Of a stretch of DNA of 64,000 bases, positions 37,731 through 46,455 are shown one piece after another. The translations under genes were made by a program, and so were the position numbers. The DNA comes from Didemnitutus sp047777955 (GTDB taxonomy: Bacteria; Verrucomicrobiota; Verrucomicrobiia; Opitutales; Opitutaceae). How positions within the stretch are numbered: the stretch's first letter is position 1; each line of letters opens with the position of its first letter. The notes below the pieces were generated by a model. It worked only from the letters and a program-made list of their open reading frames with translations. It was not told where the DNA came from and did not search any database. The DNA lies in NCBI RefSeq assembly GCF_047777955.1, contig NZ_CP180537.1:3534001-3598000 (forward strand), read 5' to 3'.

Positions 37731-39905
37731 TCAGGCGGCGGCCTTCATGCCGTCGTTGCGGAGCAGGTGGGCGGGCGCGGTGATGATGCCGGCGTTGTCG
37801 ATCTCGGTGGCGGACGGAAGCTCCTGGAACGCGAGGACGGTGAGGCGCGGGAACGACGGCTCGAGGAAGCGCTTGAGCGGGAGGCGGGTCTCGGTCGAGA
37901 CGACGAGCACGGCGGGCAGGCCCTTGAGCGTGAGCTCGTTCGTGCGGCGGCTGAGCTCCTCGAGCAGGTGGCGGCCGGTGGCTGGATCGAGCGCGAGGCC
38001 GACGTCGGTCGGCGAGCGGTGGACCTTGGTCACGAGCGCCTGCTCGAAGCGCGGGTCGAGCGTGAGCGCCTTGAGCGAGCCGGGCTTGGCCTCGTATTCG
38101 GGCACGAAGTAGAGGCCGAGGCGGCGGCGGACGAGTTCGCTGAGGTCGTCGGGGTTCTTCGAGAGCGGCGCGAAATCGGCGATGCCTTCCAGGATGAGCG
38201 GGAGGTTGAGGATCGCGATGTTCTCGCGGAGGAGATTCTGGAGGACGCGCTGGATGACGCCGATGTTGACGAGGTCGGGCAGCAGCTCGGCGATGAGCGC
38301 GCTGTGCGTGGCCTTGAGGTGGTCGACGAGCGCCTGCACGTCCTGGCGGCCGAGGAGGTGGTGGGCGTTGGCCTTGAGCGTCTCGGAGAGATGGGTGATG
38401 AGGACCGACGACGGATCGACGACGGTGAAATTGTTCAGCTCGGCGGTCTTGCGCTCGCTGTCGTCGATCCAGACCGCGTCGAGGTTGAAAACCGGCTCGC
38501 GCGTGGGCATGCCGCGGAGGCGGACGGAGCTGCCGGTGACGTTCATGGCCATGAAGCGGCCGGGCATGAGAGAGCCCTTCGCGATCGCCTTGCCGCGAAG
38601 GAGGAAACGGTAGTCGTTGGCCTCGAGCTCGAGATTGTCGCGGACGGAGATCGGCGGGACGACGATGCCCTTCTCGCGGGCGAGGGTCTTGCGCACGCCG
38701 GTGACGCGGGCGAGCAGGTCGCCGCCGACCTTCGTGTCGGCGAGCGAGAGCAGGCCGTAGCCGATCTCGATGGCGAAGACGTCGACGTCGATGAGCTTGC
38801 GGACATCCTCGGTCTTGGCCGGGGCTGCGGCCTCGCCGCCCGCGGCGGCGCCGGTCTCGCCGGGCTTGCCACCGGCGGCGGCCTTGCCACCCGCCTTGGC
38901 CGGCGCGGCGGCGGCGCCCGTCGCGGCGGTGCCGTCCGGATCGAGGACCTTGAGGGTCTTGGCCATGAAGCCGGCGAGGAGCGCCAGGCTGGCGAACGGG
39001 ATCGTCGGCATGCCCGGCATGAGCGCGAACACGCCCATGCAGCCCGCGGCGATCGCCAGCGCACGCGGGTAACGGAAGAGCTGGCCCGTGACCTGCGTGC
39101 CGAGGTTGTTGTTGTCGGAGGCGCGAGTGACGAGGAGGCCGGCGCCGATGGAGATGATCAGCGCGGGGATCTGCGAGACGAGGCCGTCACCGATGGAGAG
39201 GAGGGTGAACTTCTGGAGCGACTCGCCCAGCGACATGCCCATCTGGAACACGCCGATGGCGAAGCCGCCGAGGACGTTGACGAGAGTGATGAGGATGCCG
39301 GCGACGGCGTCGCCGCGCACGAACTTCGAGGCGCCGTCCATCGCGCCGTAGAAATCGGCCTCTTTCTGCACCTTCACGCGGCGGGCGGTGGCCTGGACCT
39401 CGTCGATGATGCCGGCGTTGAGCTCGGCATCGATGGCCATCTGCTTGCCGGGGAGGGCGTCGAGGGTGAAGCGCGCGCTCACCTCGGCGATGCGGCCCGC
39501 GCCCTTCGTGATGACCACGAAATTGATCACGACGAGGATGATGAACACCACCGCGCCGACGACGTAGTTGCCCTGGATGACGAAGTGACCGAACGAGTCG
39601 ATGATCTCGCCCGCGTAGCCGTGGGCGAGGATCTGGCGGGTCGAGCTGATGTTCAGCGCGAGGCGGAACAGCGTCAGCACGAGGAGCATCGTCGGGAAGC
39701 CCGAGAACTCCGGCGGGTCCTTGACGTAGACGATGGCGAGGAGCACCAGCAGCGAGAGCCCGATGTTCAGCGCCAGCAGCAGGTCGATCAGGAACGGCGG
39801 CACCGGCAGCACCAGCAGCAGCACGGTGCCGAAGAGGGCGAAGGTGAACAGCAGGTCGGCGCGCTGCAGCAGGCGGGTGATGTGGGCGTTGGAGGAGACG
39901 GGCAT
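37731..39905 (-). CDS. flhA: flagellar export gate protein FlhA
   Basis: Export-gate component driving proton-coupled export of flagellar proteins. 724 residues: eight-helix membrane domain (about 20-315; VLLVLPVPPFLIDLLLALNI, the FHIPEP-type loop with RFTLDALPGKQMAIDAELNA, and GDAVAGILITLVNVLGG), then a low-complexity Ala/Gly/Lys linker (about 320-360) and the cytoplasmic substrate-docking domain (about 365-710; VVDPSSVLITHLSE, HDLVNIGV-like LLPDLVNIGVIQRVLQNLLR). It starts 3 bp after flhB. Complete. Confidence 0.98.
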   Translation of the reverse strand: MPVSSNAHITRLLQRADLLFTFALFGTVLLLVLPVPPFLIDLLLALNIGLSLLVLLAIVYVKDPPEFSGFPTMLLVLTLFRLALNISSTRQILAHGYAGEIIDSFGHFVIQGNYVVGAVVFIILVVINFVVITKGAGRIAEVSARFTLDALPGKQMAIDAELNAGIIDEVQATARRVKVQKEADFYGAMDGASKFVRGDAVAGILITLVNVLGGFAIGVFQMGMSLGESLQKFTLLSIGDGLVSQIPALIISIGAGLLVTRASDNNNLGTQVTGQLFRYPRALAIAAGCMGVFALMPGMPTIPFASLALLAGFMAKTLKVLDPDGTAATGAAAAPAKAGGKAAAGGKPGETGAAAGGEAAAPAKTEDVRKLIDVDVFAIEIGYGLLSLADTKVGGDLLARVTGVRKTLAREKGIVVPPISVRDNLELEANDYRFLLRGKAIAKGSLMPGRFMAMNVTGSSVRLRGMPTREPVFNLDAVWIDDSERKTAELNNFTVVDPSSVLITHLSETLKANAHHLLGRQDVQALVDHLKATHSALIAELLPDLVNIGVIQRVLQNLLRENIAILNLPLILEGIADFAPLSKNPDDLSELVRRRLGLYFVPEYEAKPGSLKALTLDPRFEQALVTKVHRSPTDVGLALDPATGRHLLEELSRRTNELTLKGLPAVLVVSTETRLPLKRFLEPSFPRLTVLAFQELPSATEIDNAGIITAPAHLLRNDGMKAAA

Positions 39906-39908
39906 GGC

Positions 39909-41021
39909 TTACGCGGCGTTCGCTCCCGCCGTCAGCCGGCGCGTCTTGAGCTGGTGGAAGTAGTAGCGGTGCGTGCGGTAGACGACCGCGAGGATCTCGG
40001 CCACGGCCTGGTAGAGCTCGGGCGGGATCGACTCGCCGACCTTGCCCATGGCGAAGAGGAGGCGGGCGACCGGCTTGTTCTCGACCGTCGGCACGCCGTG
40101 CTCGGCGGCGAGGGCCTTGATGCGCTGGGCGAAGCGGTTCTCGCCCTTCGCGAGCACGACGGGAGCCTTGTCGACGCCGCGCTCGTATTTCAGCGCGACG
40201 GCGAAGTGCGTCGGGTTGGTCACGACGACGTCGGCCGTGGCGACGGCCTGGAGCATCTGCTTCTGGAGGAGACGGCGGGCCATGCGGCGCATCGCGCCCT
40301 TCACGTGCTGGTCGCCCTCGGAATTCTTGTGCTCATCCTTCACCTCCTGCCGCGTCATCATCATGTCGCGGTGCATCTTGAATTTTTCCCAGCCGTAGCT
40401 GAGCGCCGCGATCACGCCGAGCGAGAGCAGCAGGCGGCCGAAGAAGGCGGTGGAGGCCTCGCGCAGGAACGTGCCGAGATAGGCCGCCTCGACCGGCGCG
40501 GTGAAGAGCGGGTCCTCGAGCAGGTTGCGGGCGCCGAGGTAGAGCGCGTAGCCGATCGCGACGAGCTTGAGCAGGTCGAGGCCGCTGCGCACCCAGGTCG
40601 CCTTCGAGAAGAGGCGCATGAAGCCCTCGACCGGGTTGAGGTGCTCGAACTTCGGCATCATCGCCTTCGGGGAGATGCGGAAGCCGCTCTGCAGGCCGCC
40701 CGCGAGCATCGCGGCGCCGGCGCAGGCGACGAGGACCGGCAGCACCGCCTTCGCGCAGGTCAGCAGGACGTTGCCGAGCAGGAGCGGAAACGTGTCCGTG
40801 TTCACCTGCATCAGGCGGAAATTCGTGAACATCATCACCGAGTATTCGGCGACGTCGTTGGCGCTCTGCCGCACCGTGAACGCCAGCGCCGCCAGCGCCG
40901 CCGTGAGCGTGAAAACGACCGTGAGCTCGGCGCTCTTCGCGAACTGACCCTTCTCCGCGGCCTCGCTGAGGCGCTTCTCGGTCGGTTGCTCGGTTTTTTG
41001 GTCGTTGTCGGTGTCTGCCAT
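39909..41021 (-). CDS. flhB: flagellar export switch protein FlhB
   Basis: Export-gate subunit that switches from rod/hook to filament substrates. 370 residues from the ATG at 41021: basic N-terminus (DQKTEQPTEKRLSEAAEKGQ), four membrane helices to about 210, then the cytoplasmic domain with the autocleavage motif in VVVTNPTHFAVALKYERG (NPTH) and APVVLAKGENRFAQRIKALA. The ATG at 41042 is rejected because the sigma-54-like element at 41046-41061 would place the mRNA start near 41035. First gene of the flhB-flhA-flhF-fliA-motAB operon. Confidence 0.96.
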   Translation of the reverse strand: MADTDNDQKTEQPTEKRLSEAAEKGQFAKSAELTVVFTLTAALAALAFTVRQSANDVAEYSVMMFTNFRLMQVNTDTFPLLLGNVLLTCAKAVLPVLVACAGAAMLAGGLQSGFRISPKAMMPKFEHLNPVEGFMRLFSKATWVRSGLDLLKLVAIGYALYLGARNLLEDPLFTAPVEAAYLGTFLREASTAFFGRLLLSLGVIAALSYGWEKFKMHRDMMMTRQEVKDEHKNSEGDQHVKGAMRRMARRLLQKQMLQAVATADVVVTNPTHFAVALKYERGVDKAPVVLAKGENRFAQRIKALAAEHGVPTVENKPVARLLFAMGKVGESIPPELYQAVAEILAVVYRTHRYYFHQLKTRRLTAGANAA

Positions 41022-41045
41022 CGTGGCGGGTGTCTCCCTCACTTG

Positions 41046-41061
41046 AGCAACGCCGATGCCA
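41046..41061 (-). promoter_or_regulatory. putative sigma-54 promoter of the flhB operon
   Basis: Minus-strand TGGCATCGGCGTTGCT: -24 TGGCA, -12 TTGCT, GG-N10-GC. The identical 16-mer occurs before fliK(C) at 47588-47603. A palindrome is centred 114 bp upstream. Confidence 0.7.
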
Positions 41062-41164
41062 AGGGCCTGCCGGCACCCGTTTCGCCATGGCCGGCAACGA
41101 GTTAAATTTATTCTGTCGCCCTCGCCGCCCGGCCGCGCGCGTTTCGGCCGGAGCCGGGAAAACT

Positions 41165-41183
41165 TGAGGCAAAATTTGCCTCA
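41165..41183. promoter_or_regulatory. palindrome, putative activator site (or fliR terminator)
   Basis: Perfect 19-bp inverted repeat TGAGGCAAA-A-TTTGCCTCA. Its position 114 bp from the sigma-54-like -24 GG suits an NtrC-family activator. Read on the minus strand it is also followed by AGTTTT, so termination after fliR is an alternative or second role. Confidence 0.55.
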
Positions 41184-41189
41184 TTTCTC

Positions 41190-41209
41190 GCCCGGGGAGC
41201 GTCCCGGGC
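41190..41209 (-). terminator. hairpin after fliR
   Basis: 7-bp stem GCCCGGG/CCCGGGC with a 6-nt loop, 9 nt past the fliR stop. No T-tract directly follows; it may cooperate with the palindrome at 41165-41183. Confidence 0.5.
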
Positions 41210-41217
41210 CCGCCCGC

Positions 41218-41970
41218 TCACTTCGCGGGCAGGATCTGGAGCATCTGGATCGGCAGGTCGGAAAACTCGACGTAGAGATACCGGCCGATCAGCGCGCCGG
41301 CGCTCGCCAGCAGGCCGAGCCCCATCAGCGCGCGCAGGGAGAAGCTGAGCACGAACACCTGCATCTTCGGCACCGCGCGGCCGAGGACGGAGAAGGCGAG
41401 CGTGATGAGGAAGTTCAGCGCGATGAACGGCGCCGCGATGCGCAGGCCGAGCTCGATCACGTGCCCGGTGTCCCGGATCAGCTCGTCCCCCGCCCCGCTC
41501 GCCAGCATCGGGTGGCCCGGGCCGGCGAGGAGGAAGCTCTTGGCAAACGCACCGAGCACCAGCAGGTGCGCGCCGAAAAGGAAGAACAGCACCGTGGCCA
41601 GCACGGAGAGGAAACCGGCGACCACCTCCGAGCTGATCTCCGGCGTGCCGAAGCCCGGCGTGCCCGCGAGGCCTATTTCCGAGGAGATCATGCGGCCCGC
41701 CATCTCGATCGCGGAAAACGCCATCCGGCCGACAAACCCGAGCGCGAGCCCGAGCGCGACCTCGCCCGCCGCGGCGGCGCCGAGGCCCCAGATGTCCGCC
41801 GGCAGCGACGCGGCCGGCACGAGTCCGGCGATCAGCGTCGCGATGCACATGGCCAGCGCCGCGCGCACGATCACCGGCGGCGGATGGCCGCCCATCGTGG
41901 GCAGCAGGATGATGACGCCCAGCCCGCGCAGGAACACCATCATCCAGGTGAGCAGGTAGGCGAGGCTCAC
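41218..41970 (-). CDS. fliR: flagellar export gate protein FliR
   Basis: Integral export-gate subunit. 250 residues with about six membrane segments (LAYLLTWMMVFLRGLGVIIL; VRAALAMCIATLIAGLV; AAAGEVALGLALGFVGRMAF; VVAGFLSVLATVLFFLFGAH; the C-terminal pair around LMGLGLLASAGALIGRYLYV). MISSEIGLAGTPGFG is typical of FliR loops. It follows fliQ by 13 bp and is the last gene of the fliK(C)-fliR operon. Confidence 0.96.
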   Translation of the reverse strand: MSLAYLLTWMMVFLRGLGVIILLPTMGGHPPPVIVRAALAMCIATLIAGLVPAASLPADIWGLGAAAAGEVALGLALGFVGRMAFSAIEMAGRMISSEIGLAGTPGFGTPEISSEVVAGFLSVLATVLFFLFGAHLLVLGAFAKSFLLAGPGHPMLASGAGDELIRDTGHVIELGLRIAAPFIALNFLITLAFSVLGRAVPKMQVFVLSFSLRALMGLGLLASAGALIGRYLYVEFSDLPIQMLQILPAK

Positions 41971-41983
41971 AACGCGTCCCCGG

Positions 41984-42253
41984 TCAGTGCGCCAGCGCCG
42001 GCATCTTCGCGAACACCGCGAGCGTGAACTCGGTCAGGCTGCGCAGCAGCCACGGCGCCAGCAGCACCGCCAGGCCGGCGAGCGCGACGAGCTTGGGCGC
42101 GAAGGTCAGCGTGTTCTCCTGCATCGAGGTGATGGACTGGAACAGGCTCGCGACCAGGCCGACGACGAGCAGCAGGCCGAGGAAGGGCGCCACGATGTAG
42201 AGCGCGAACAGCACGGTGGACTTGAAGAGGTCGATGGCGAGTTCGGGATTCAT
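41984..42253 (-). CDS. fliQ: flagellar export gate protein FliQ
   Basis: Export-gate subunit of 89 residues, the normal size, with two membrane hairpin helices (LFALYIVAPFLGLLLVVGLV and LVALAGLAVLLAPWLLRSL) joined by SLFQSITSMQENTLTFAPK, the most conserved FliQ segment. It lies 7 bp after fliP. Confidence 0.97.
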   Translation of the reverse strand: MNPELAIDLFKSTVLFALYIVAPFLGLLLVVGLVASLFQSITSMQENTLTFAPKLVALAGLAVLLAPWLLRSLTEFTLAVFAKMPALAH

Positions 42254-42260
42254 GGCGCGG

Positions 42261-43100
42261 TCAGGTGGCGAAACTTTGCACGAGGGACTTCACGATCAGG
42301 TGCCAGCCGTCGACGAGGACGAAGAGCAGCAGCTTGAACGGCAGCGAGACGACGTTGGGCGGCATCATCATCATGCCGAGGCCCATCAGCGTGGAGGAGA
42401 CGAGGAAGTCGATGATCAGGAACGGCAGGAAGAGCAGGAAACCCATCTGGAACGCCGTCTGCAGCTCGCTGATGACGAACGCGGGGATGACGACGCGCAG
42501 CGGCAGGTCCTTCACCGCCGTCGGGCCGTAGCCGCCGAGTTCGAGGAAATACTCCAGGTCGCGCGTGCGCGTCTGCTTCAGCATGAAGTCGCGCAGCGGG
42601 GCGGCGCCGCGGTCCAGCGCCTCGTTCGAGGTGATCCGGCCGTCGAGATACGGCCGCAGCGCCTCGTTGTTCACGCGGTCGAAGACCGGGCCCATGATGA
42701 AGAAGGTGAGGAAGAGCGAGAGGCCGACGATGATCTGGTTCGACGGCGCGCTGGGCACGCCGAGCGCCGTGCGCACGAAACCGAGGACGATCACGATGCG
42801 GGTGAAGCTCGTCATCAGCAGCACCAGCGAGGGCGCGACCGACAGCAGCGTCATCAGCAGCACGATCTGCACGGCGACGCTGAGCTGCGCCGGCTTCTCC
42901 GCGCCCTCGAGGTTGATCGAGAGGCGCAGCGGGTCGGGCGCCGGGGCGGCCGGAGCGGTCGCGGGCGACGGCTGGAGCAGGCCGCCGGCGGAGGCGGACG
43001 TCGGCGTCGGGCCGGCGGGCGGAGTCTGGCTGGGGATCTGCGCCGCGAGCGGCAGCACGCCGAGCGTCAGGCAGAGGAGAAATGAGGCGATCCGGCGCAT
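42261..43100 (-). CDS. fliP: flagellar export gate protein FliP
   Basis: Core export-gate subunit, 279 residues. It has a cleavable signal peptide (ASFLLCLTLGVLPLAAQ), as in other FliPs, followed by a longer than usual Pro/Ala-rich stretch (about 22-60). The conserved body follows: VQIVLLMTLLSVAPSLVLLM, TSFTRIVIVLGFVRTALG, PSNQIIVGLSLFLTFFIMGP, VIPAFVISELQTAFQMGFLL and SSTLMGLGMMMMPPNVVSLP. It starts 23 bp after fliO. Confidence 0.97.
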   Translation of the reverse strand: MRRIASFLLCLTLGVLPLAAQIPSQTPPAGPTPTSASAGGLLQPSPATAPAAPAPDPLRLSINLEGAEKPAQLSVAVQIVLLMTLLSVAPSLVLLMTSFTRIVIVLGFVRTALGVPSAPSNQIIVGLSLFLTFFIMGPVFDRVNNEALRPYLDGRITSNEALDRGAAPLRDFMLKQTRTRDLEYFLELGGYGPTAVKDLPLRVVIPAFVISELQTAFQMGFLLFLPFLIIDFLVSSTLMGLGMMMMPPNVVSLPFKLLLFVLVDGWHLIVKSLVQSFAT

Positions 43101-43123
43101 CGTCGTCCTGGAGGTGCGGCGGG

Positions 43124-43569
43124 TCAGGGACGCGGCGGGCGCGCGTCCGCCTCGAGCGGGGCGAGCAGCTGGATGCTGCCCGGGCAGACGCCGAGCAGGA
43201 ACTTCTTCCCTCGTAGTCGGCGACGACGAGGTATTGGCGGTTCCCGAGCGAGCGGCTCTCGGCGACGGTGAGCTTGCGGGCGTCGCGGCCGACGAGGCCG
43301 CCGGGCGAACGGCGCTGGCGCCAGAGCATCCAGCCGCCGGTGGCGGCGGCGCCGGCGGCGAGGACGACGAGGAGGAAATTCGAGCCGGCGCCCTTGGTCG
43401 CCGCGGGGGCGGGCGCGTCCGCGGGGGCGGCGTTGCGCGGGTAGATGATGCCGGCGTCCTTGGGCTTTTCCTGGGCCGGCGCGGCGGCGAAGAGCGCGCC
43501 CGCGGCGGCGACGGCGCCGGCGAGACGGAGCGCGGCTCCGAGACGGTGGAAGAGGGTTTTCATCGGCAT
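43124..43569 (-). CDS. fliO: flagellar assembly protein FliO (frameshifted)
   Basis: Chaperone that stabilises FliP during gate assembly. About 148 residues after restoring one base in the CCC run at 43208-43210; the frame then continues from VVADYEG into KKFLLGVCPGSIQLLAPLEA. Signal-like N-terminus (LRLAGAVAAAGALFAAAPA), one membrane segment (NFLLVVLAAGAAATGGWMLW), and the FliO domain with LTVAESRSLGNRQYLVVADY. Order fliN-fliO-fliP-fliQ-fliR is canonical. Confidence 0.88.
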
Positions 43570-43590
43570 CCGTGCGCGGGGTGGCGGGCC

Positions 43591-43854
43591 TCAGCCCTTC
43601 GGGCTGCCGACCAGCTCGGTGATCTTGATGCCGAAGTTGTCCTCCACCACCACGACCTCGCCGTAGGCGACAAGCTTGTCGTTGACGTAGAGGCCGACCG
43701 GGTCGCTCGCGTGCTGCATGAGCTGCACGACGGAGCCGGGGGAGAGTTCGAGGACGTCGCGCATGGGCAGCAGGCAGGAGCCGAGCTGCACGGTGACCTT
43801 CACCTTCACGTCCAAAACGATATCAAGAGCTTTTTCTTCCATCAGGTTTGCCAT
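43591..43854 (-). CDS. fliN: flagellar motor switch protein FliN
   Basis: C-ring protein that sets rotation direction with FliM and FliG. 87 residues covering one SpoA domain: IVLDVKVKVTVQLGSCLLPM, DVLELSPGSVVQL, DPVGLYVNDKLVAYGEVVVV and NFGIKITEL. Long FliN proteins have an N-terminal extension that is lacking here. The start at 43854 overlaps the end of fliM by 32 nt; an ATG at 43842 is an alternative. Confidence 0.96.
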   Translation of the reverse strand: MANLMEEKALDIVLDVKVKVTVQLGSCLLPMRDVLELSPGSVVQLMQHASDPVGLYVNDKLVAYGEVVVVEDNFGIKITELVGSPKG

Positions 43855-44887
43855 GGGAAATTTCCTCCGGGGTGAGCGGGATCTTCTTCGTGAGCTGCAC
43901 CGCGACGCGGTCGGTATCGAGCCCGACGGTGCCGATGAACTTCGGGGTGCCGTTGAGCAGCACGCGGGTCTGCTGCACGAGGTCGGTGGGCATCTCGATG
44001 ACGTCGCCCACGCGCAGGCTGCTGACTTCGCGCAAGCTGAGCTCGAAAGCCTCCCACTCCGCGCGCACGGGCATGGAGATGTGGTCGTAGGCCTTCTGCC
44101 AGGAAGCGCGCTTCTCGACCGTGGTGACGGCGGAGTCCTTCTGGCGGCGCGCCTGCATCTTCTTCACCAGCGGCTCGATCGTGTAGTAGGGCACGCCGAG
44201 CTGCATCTGCTCGGAGCAGTCGCCGAAATTCACCTCGAGCGTCAGCGCGAGGACGATGGCGTCCTTGGGCGAGGTCTGGAGGAAGCGGCCGTTGTTCTCG
44301 TGGCCGACGATGAGCGGGCGCAGGTCCTGCTCGCTCTTCCACTGGGCGCACCATTCCTCGAGAATGATGACGATCACGTCCTCGAGCAGGGCGACCTCGA
44401 TCTCGGTGAGGTAGCGCTCGGCCTTCACCGAGTGGCCGCGCCCGCCGAGGAGGCGGTCGGCGATGGTGAGGGCGAGGCGGGGATTGATGTCGAGCACGCC
44501 GATGCCCACGAGCGGCTCGGCCTTGAAGAGGCAGATGTGCGTCGGGCTCGGCAGGGACTCGGTGAACTTCGAGTAGGTGACCGTGGTGAGCTGGGCCATC
44601 TTCAGGCCGAACTCCATGCGGAGGAACAGCGAGAGCCGCGCGCTCAGGTAGCGGATGAAATCCTCGTGCAGCAGGCGCAGGCGGCGCAGCTCGATCTCCG
44701 AGAGGAAGACGGGGTTCCGGAAGTCGTAGGCCTCGACCTTGCTGACCGCCTTGGCGTCGCCGCGCTTGCCGTCGGCGCGGATGAGCAGCGACTTCGGCGC
44801 GGTGTCGGCCGAGGTCTGCGCGAGCAGCTTGTCGATCTCGGATTGATCGAGAAACTCGCTGGCGGTCTTCTGCGCGTCGTCGGCCAT
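43823..44887 (-). CDS. fliM: flagellar motor switch protein FliM
   Basis: C-ring protein that receives phospho-CheY. 354 residues. The CheY-binding N-terminal motif appears as FLDQSEIDKLLAQ (about 12-24). The middle CheC-like domain runs about 55-240 (YDFRNPVFLSEIELRRLRLL, VGIGVLDINPRLALTIADRL, LGGRG). A C-terminal SpoA domain covers about 260-340 (LRVGDVIEMPTDLVQQTRVL). Overlaps fliN; 10 bp after fliL. Confidence 0.97.
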   Translation of the reverse strand: MADDAQKTASEFLDQSEIDKLLAQTSADTAPKSLLIRADGKRGDAKAVSKVEAYDFRNPVFLSEIELRRLRLLHEDFIRYLSARLSLFLRMEFGLKMAQLTTVTYSKFTESLPSPTHICLFKAEPLVGIGVLDINPRLALTIADRLLGGRGHSVKAERYLTEIEVALLEDVIVIILEEWCAQWKSEQDLRPLIVGHENNGRFLQTSPKDAIVLALTLEVNFGDCSEQMQLGVPYYTIEPLVKKMQARRQKDSAVTTVEKRASWQKAYDHISMPVRAEWEAFELSLREVSSLRVGDVIEMPTDLVQQTRVLLNGTPKFIGTVGLDTDRVAVQLTKKIPLTPEEISHGKPDGRKSS

Positions 44888-44897
44888 GGTCGCGGGC

Positions 44898-45541
44898 TTA
44901 CTGGATCACGAAGTCCGAGAAGTAGACCTGCTCGACGAGGCGCTTGCCGAGCGCCTGGTTGTAGGCGGCGACGAGCTTCTCGCGGAGGACGTTCTTGGAG
45001 CCGGGCTCCTCGAGGTCGGCGAGCGTGAGCGACGAGAGCACGTTGAGCGTGATGTCGGTGAGCTTGGCCTTCTGGCCCTCGAAGGTGCCGCGCAGGTTCT
45101 TCCCGCCGACGCCGGTGACGATGAAGCTGGTCTTGAGGTAGCGCGTGCCCATGGTGCCGGCGAGGTTCACGACCACGTTGGAAAACTCGTAGTTGGGGCC
45201 GCCGGCGGCCTCCTTGCCTTCCTTGCCGCCGTGGCCGCCCTTCTCCTCCTTGTCGGCCGCGCCTTCCTCCGGCTCGTCGGCCGCCGCGGGGGCGGCCTCG
45301 GCCTTGGCGTGGGCGTCGGCCGGCGGGAGCGCCAGCTTCGCCTGGAGGCGCGGCAGGAGGACGAATTCGGCCACGCCGAACGTGGCCGCGGGCGCGAGGA
45401 TCACCGCGGCGATCGCGGGCAGCCACGCCTTGAAGCCGCCGCCCGGCTTGGCTCTCGCAGCGGGCGCTTCGACCGGGGCGGCGGTGCCGCCGCCCGCGGG
45501 CGTGGTGTCCTTGGATTCCTTGGCGTCTTTTTCTCGGCCAT
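44898..45541 (-). CDS. fliL: flagellar basal body-associated protein FliL (frameshifted)
   Basis: Single-span membrane protein near the stator. About 214 residues after restoring one base in the TTTTT run at 45528-45532: the N-terminus then reads MAEKKDAKESKDTTPAGG and joins the downstream frame. Membrane segment FKAWLPAIAAVILAPAATFG; a Glu/Lys/Gly/Ala-rich linker; a C-terminal FliL domain (about 120-214) with YEFSNVVVNLAGTMGTRYLK, LNVLSSLTLADLEEPG and RLVEQVYFSDFVIQ. Between flgE and fliM. Confidence 0.9.
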
Positions 45542-45563
45542 GGCGACGGGGCGCGCGGGCGCG

Positions 45564-46427
45564 TCAGCTGCGCTTCAGGTTGACGATGTCCTCGAGCACG
45601 GTGTCGGAGACGGTGATGAGGCGGGAGCCGGCCTGGAACGAGCGCTGGGTCGTGATCAGGTCGGAGAATTGCGCGGTGAGGTCGACGTTCGACGACTCGA
45701 GCGTGCCGGACTGCACGGCGCCGAGGCCGTCGGAGCCCGGGTCGTTGTTGCCGGCGAGGATGCCGCCGCCGACCGGGCCCGCGGCGGCGAGCGACGAGTA
45801 GAGATTGTTGCCCTCGCGGGTGAGCGCGGAGGTGTCGTTGAAATTCTGGAGCTGGAGCTTGTTCGTCGTCGCCGAGGTGCCGTCGGAGAAGAACTCCACC
45901 AGGTTGCCCTGGCGGTCGATCGAGATGGACTGGAGCTCGGTGCCGACGGGATTGTTCTGCCCGACGCGGATGTCGCCGACGGCGGTCGGCGGCACGGCGC
46001 CGGTGAGGCCGCGGACGCGCAGGCCGCCCTGGGTGACGAGGTAGCCGTTGTCGTCGATGCGGAACGAGCCGTCGCGCGTCGCGTAGGTGGTGCCGCTGGT
46101 GGCGTCCTCGACGATGAAGAAGCCGCGACCGGAGATGCCGAGGTCGGTGGTCACGCCGGTGCTGGTGAGCGCGCCCTGGGTGAAGTTGGTCGTGATGCTC
46201 GCGAGCTGGACGCCGGTGCCGATCTGGATGCCGGGCTGGCTGGAGGTGGTGCCGTTCGACGGGGCCGAGCCGCGCAGCGTGTTGGAGAAGCTCTCCGCGA
46301 AGCTGGCCTGCGAGGACTTGTAGCCGGTCGTGTTGATGTTCGCGATGTTGTTGCCGATGACTTCGAGGCCCTTGCTGAAGGTGCGCAGGGCGCTGACGCC
46401 GGAAGTGAGGGTGCCGATGAGTGCCAT
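45564..46427 (-). CDS. flgE: flagellar hook protein FlgE, short form
   Basis: Hook subunit of 287 residues, shorter than typical FlgE because the outer domains are reduced. N-terminal rod/hook motif LTSGVSALRTFSKGLEVIGN followed by NIANINTTGYKSSQASFAES; central GISGRGFFIVEDATSGTTYA and ATRDGSFRIDDNGYLVTQGG; C-terminal GTLESSNVDLTAQFSDLITT with QRSFQAGSRLI. FlgF or FlgG share these ends, but the position behind flgD and the fliK gene favours the hook. Confidence 0.88.
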   Translation of the reverse strand: MALIGTLTSGVSALRTFSKGLEVIGNNIANINTTGYKSSQASFAESFSNTLRGSAPSNGTTSSQPGIQIGTGVQLASITTNFTQGALTSTGVTTDLGISGRGFFIVEDATSGTTYATRDGSFRIDDNGYLVTQGGLRVRGLTGAVPPTAVGDIRVGQNNPVGTELQSISIDRQGNLVEFFSDGTSATTNKLQLQNFNDTSALTREGNNLYSSLAAAGPVGGGILAGNNDPGSDGLGAVQSGTLESSNVDLTAQFSDLITTQRSFQAGSRLITVSDTVLEDIVNLKRS

Positions 46428-46455
46428 GTGATTTCGGTGTGTTGGAAGTTGAGGT

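Noticed and set aside
41042..41042. Upstream ATG of flhB
   Set aside because: It lies upstream of the predicted sigma-54 start site, and the added residues (METPAT-like) are not part of the conserved FlhB N-terminus.
33809..41105. Very long open frames on the plus strand opposite flhB-flhA-flhF-fliA-motAB (1,324 and 1,127 codons)
   Set aside because: They are antisense shadows of GC-rich genes: His/Arg/Glu-rich low-complexity translations without domains, while the opposite strand encodes complete flagellar proteins.
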